Positions 5,028-6,188 of a stretch of DNA of 6,188 bases are shown here, in pieces. The stretch is from Candidatus Binatia bacterium (GTDB lineage: Bacteria > Desulfobacterota_B > Binatia > UBA9968 > JAJDTQ01), in the NCBI GenBank assembly GCA_022827045.1, contig JAJDTQ010000174.1:1-6188 (forward strand). Reading direction: 5' to 3'. The position numbers were made by a program, and so were the translations under genes. Positions within the stretch are counted from its first letter, which is position 1, and each line of letters opens with the position of its first letter. The notes under the pieces are model-generated. The model made no database searches, was not told the origin of the DNA, and saw only the letters and a list, made by a program, of their open reading frames with translations.

Positions 5028-6115
5028 GGGGTGTTCCCGGGAGCCTCGGAAAACCCATGTTGCGCGACCTTTTTCGAATTTTGCGAGACGCCCTTCCCGG
5101 AAGGGGAGCCCCTTGGCGCGGGTTCGGCGGGTCGGGCGCCAATCGGCTGAGATGGTGGGTCTGTTTCTCGGGCGCTCTCCACCTGGTGCTGATTCTGACG
5201 CTGCTGGTGGTGCCGGCGAGCACCGCGCGCCGGGAGCTTTCCATCCCCGTGTACACGGTGGATCTCGTGGCGGGAAGCATGCCGGCGCCGCGGCCCGACC
5301 CCCCAAGCCCCAAGCCGCAAAAAGCGAAACCGGCCGCGCCGGAGCCACTCCCTCCGCTCGACGAAGACCCGCTGGACGAGGTCGCCGTCGAACCGGCCGT
5401 TCCGGACCCGCCCAAGACCGTCGAGGCTCCCAAGAAGGTCCCGCCGCCAAAGGCGAAGGAGCAGGTGAAGAAGCCGCCCGAGAAGCCGAAAAAGAAGGTT
5501 GTCGAGCGGAAGAAGCCGGCTAAGCCGAAGAAGAAGGTTGTCAAGCGGAAGAAGCCCGTCAAGCCCAAGAAGGTCGTCAAGCGAAAGAAGCCCACCCGCA
5601 AGAATCCCAAGAAACTCGTCAAGAAGACCTCCAAGGCGCCGAAACCGAAGCGTAAGGCGGGCAAGGATGCGCAACTGGTCCGAAGACTGAAGGAAAGGCG
5701 GATAGGGGACGCCCTGGCCACGGCCAAGGAGCGGGCCCGATTGCAGCGTGAGTCCCGGACCAAACAGAGTGCGGCCGGGTCGGGCACCGCGGACGGCGGC
5801 TTGGGCAGGGGCGGCGGCCTCGTCAGGGCAATGGAGTTCGTGATCTACCGCAACGATATGCTCGACCGGATCAAGGAGCGGTGGACGTGGATCGGTAAGC
5901 GCACGGACCTCGAGGTGACCGTGGGTTTTGGGGTGAACGTCGATGGGGCGATCTTCGGGCTCAAGTTGCTGAAGACCTCGGGGGATCGCTCCTACGACGA
6001 ATCGGTGGTTCGGGCCGTGCGGCGGGCGAGTCCGTTGCCGCAGCCTCCGGCCCGTTACGCGCGAGAGTTCGCGGAGGTCGAGCTGACTTTCCGGCCCGAT
6101 TCTTCGGATGGCTAG
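5024..6115 (+). CDS. tolA: TolA/TonB-like periplasm-spanning energy transducer
   Basis: The protein has 363 residues from the GTG at 5024, which overlaps the tolR stop, or 352 from the ATG at 5057 (weak GGA spacing); I cannot settle the start. A basic cytoplasmic N-terminus leads into one membrane helix (about 44-65). The helix contains Ser49 and His53 in SGALH, the S-x-x-x-H pattern TonB and TolA use to contact their motor. A Pro-rich acidic segment follows (about 86-130), then a Lys/Pro/Val-rich stretch (131-215) with three tandem 12-residue repeats. Next come a charged, probably helical part (213-245), a Gly-rich hinge (251-265) and a folded C-terminal domain (270-358). That domain is TonB/TolA-like: YRNDMLDRIKERWTW, then VTVGFGVNVDGAIFGLKLLKTSG and SYDESVVRAVRRASPLPQPP. 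Operon position after tolQR suggests the TolA role, linking to TolB/Pal. The C-domain looks closer to TonB-type than to E. coli TolA, so a TonB-like job is possible. Confidence 0.87.
   Translation: MRGVPGSLGKPMLRDLFRILRDALPGRGAPWRGFGGSGANRLRWWVCFSGALHLVLILTLLVVPASTARRELSIPVYTVDLVAGSMPAPRPDPPSPKPQKAKPAAPEPLPPLDEDPLDEVAVEPAVPDPPKTVEAPKKVPPPKAKEQVKKPPEKPKKKVVERKKPAKPKKKVVKRKKPVKPKKVVKRKKPTRKNPKKLVKKTSKAPKPKRKAGKDAQLVRRLKERRIGDALATAKERARLQRESRTKQSAAGSGTADGGLGRGGGLVRAMEFVIYRNDMLDRIKERWTWIGKRTDLEVTVGFGVNVDGAIFGLKLLKTSGDRSYDESVVRAVRRASPLPQPPARYAREFAEVELTFRPDSSDG
5489..5602 (+). repeat. Three in-frame tandem repeats (36-39 bp) in the TolA-like linker
   Basis: The units start at 5492, 5531 and 5567 and encode KKVVERKKPAKP, KKVVKRKKPVKP and KKVVKRKKPTRK. 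A single extra lysine codon precedes units 1 and 2. The third copy is eroded at its end, and Lys/Pro-rich sequence continues to about 5665. DNA identity between units 1 and 2 is high, which suggests recent duplication. The stretch forms a strongly cationic extended linker through the periplasm. It is a protein-coding repeat, not CRISPR or intergenic. Confidence 0.85.
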
Positions 6116-6188
6116 TGTCCTGCCTGGTCAATTCGCGCCATAAGGTGCGCAGGATTCGTTGTCGGCAAGGCGCGATGACGAGCAGTGG
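6116..6188. other. Sequence downstream of tolA with no supported gene
   Basis: 73 bases run to the window edge. CGCGCC (6134-6139) and GGTGCG (6144-6149) can form a short hairpin with an ATAA loop and one G-U pair. No T-run follows, so it is not a clear terminator. An ATG at 6175 leaves only four codons before the edge; it could start a gene such as tolB but cannot be judged. The text right after the tolA stop (GTGTCCTGCC, then GGCAAGGCGCGATGACGAG) has the feel of a dispersed intergenic repeat, but a single copy in this window proves nothing. Confidence 0.3.

Noticed and set aside
3822..5450. 542-residue open frame on the minus strand across tolQ-tolR-tolA
   Set aside because: It is a GC-rich antisense shadow: low-complexity Arg/His/Asp text, no domain, and it runs against three well-supported genes.
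5489..5602. Regular repeats considered as a CRISPR-like array
   Set aside because: The units are directly adjacent without unique spacers, keep the reading frame, and lie inside a coding gene.
5021..5674. Leu/Phe-rich minus-strand frames that look like membrane or repeat proteins
   Set aside because: They are the complement of the Lys/Pro repeat codons of the TolA linker (AAG read as CTT), with no start signal or independent evidence.

Overview
The window is high-GC DNA from a Gram-negative bacterium. It encodes an outer-membrane protein tail, a Tol system and a SecG. The leftward order pgk-tpiA-secG and the style of the Tol and metal-binding proteins resemble deltaproteobacterial or Desulfobacterota-type genomes, but I cannot name a taxon with confidence. 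Most of the window is ordinary housekeeping sequence. The clear exception is a damaged metal-uptake locus at the left end.

Left part (1-1308, + strand): the last 46 codons of a probable outer-membrane receptor or porin are followed by a complete periplasmic zinc/manganese-type binding protein (ZnuA/TroA family). Overlapping its stop codon is a 54-codon reading frame. It starts like an ABC-transporter ATPase and ends like the C-terminal tail of the partner membrane permease (ABC-3/ZnuB family). The simplest reading is an in-frame deletion that removed nearly all of znuC and znuB and left an orphan binding protein. An assembly join would look the same.

Middle part (1360-3770, - strand): an operon reads pgk, tpiA, secG and then tRNA-Leu(GAG). 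It carries two adjacent glycolytic enzymes, a small subunit of the Sec translocon and a leucine tRNA with an encoded CCA end. Gene spacing is tight: 2 nt, 14 nt and 19 nt. The operon runs toward the metal locus, and no strong terminator is visible between them.

Right part (3792-6115, + strand): a divergent operon, tolQ-tolR-tolA/tonB, starts from a near-consensus sigma-70 promoter next to the 5' end of pgk. TolQ and TolR form the inner-membrane proton-driven motor. The third protein is a membrane-anchored, Pro/Lys-rich, periplasm-spanning transducer with a TonB/TolA-like C-terminal domain. The last 73 bases (6116-6188) hold no gene that I can support. tolB and pal would be expected further downstream.

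I see no CRISPR array, prophage, insertion sequence or undescribed system. The observation most worth checking is the collapsed znuC/znuB remnant.
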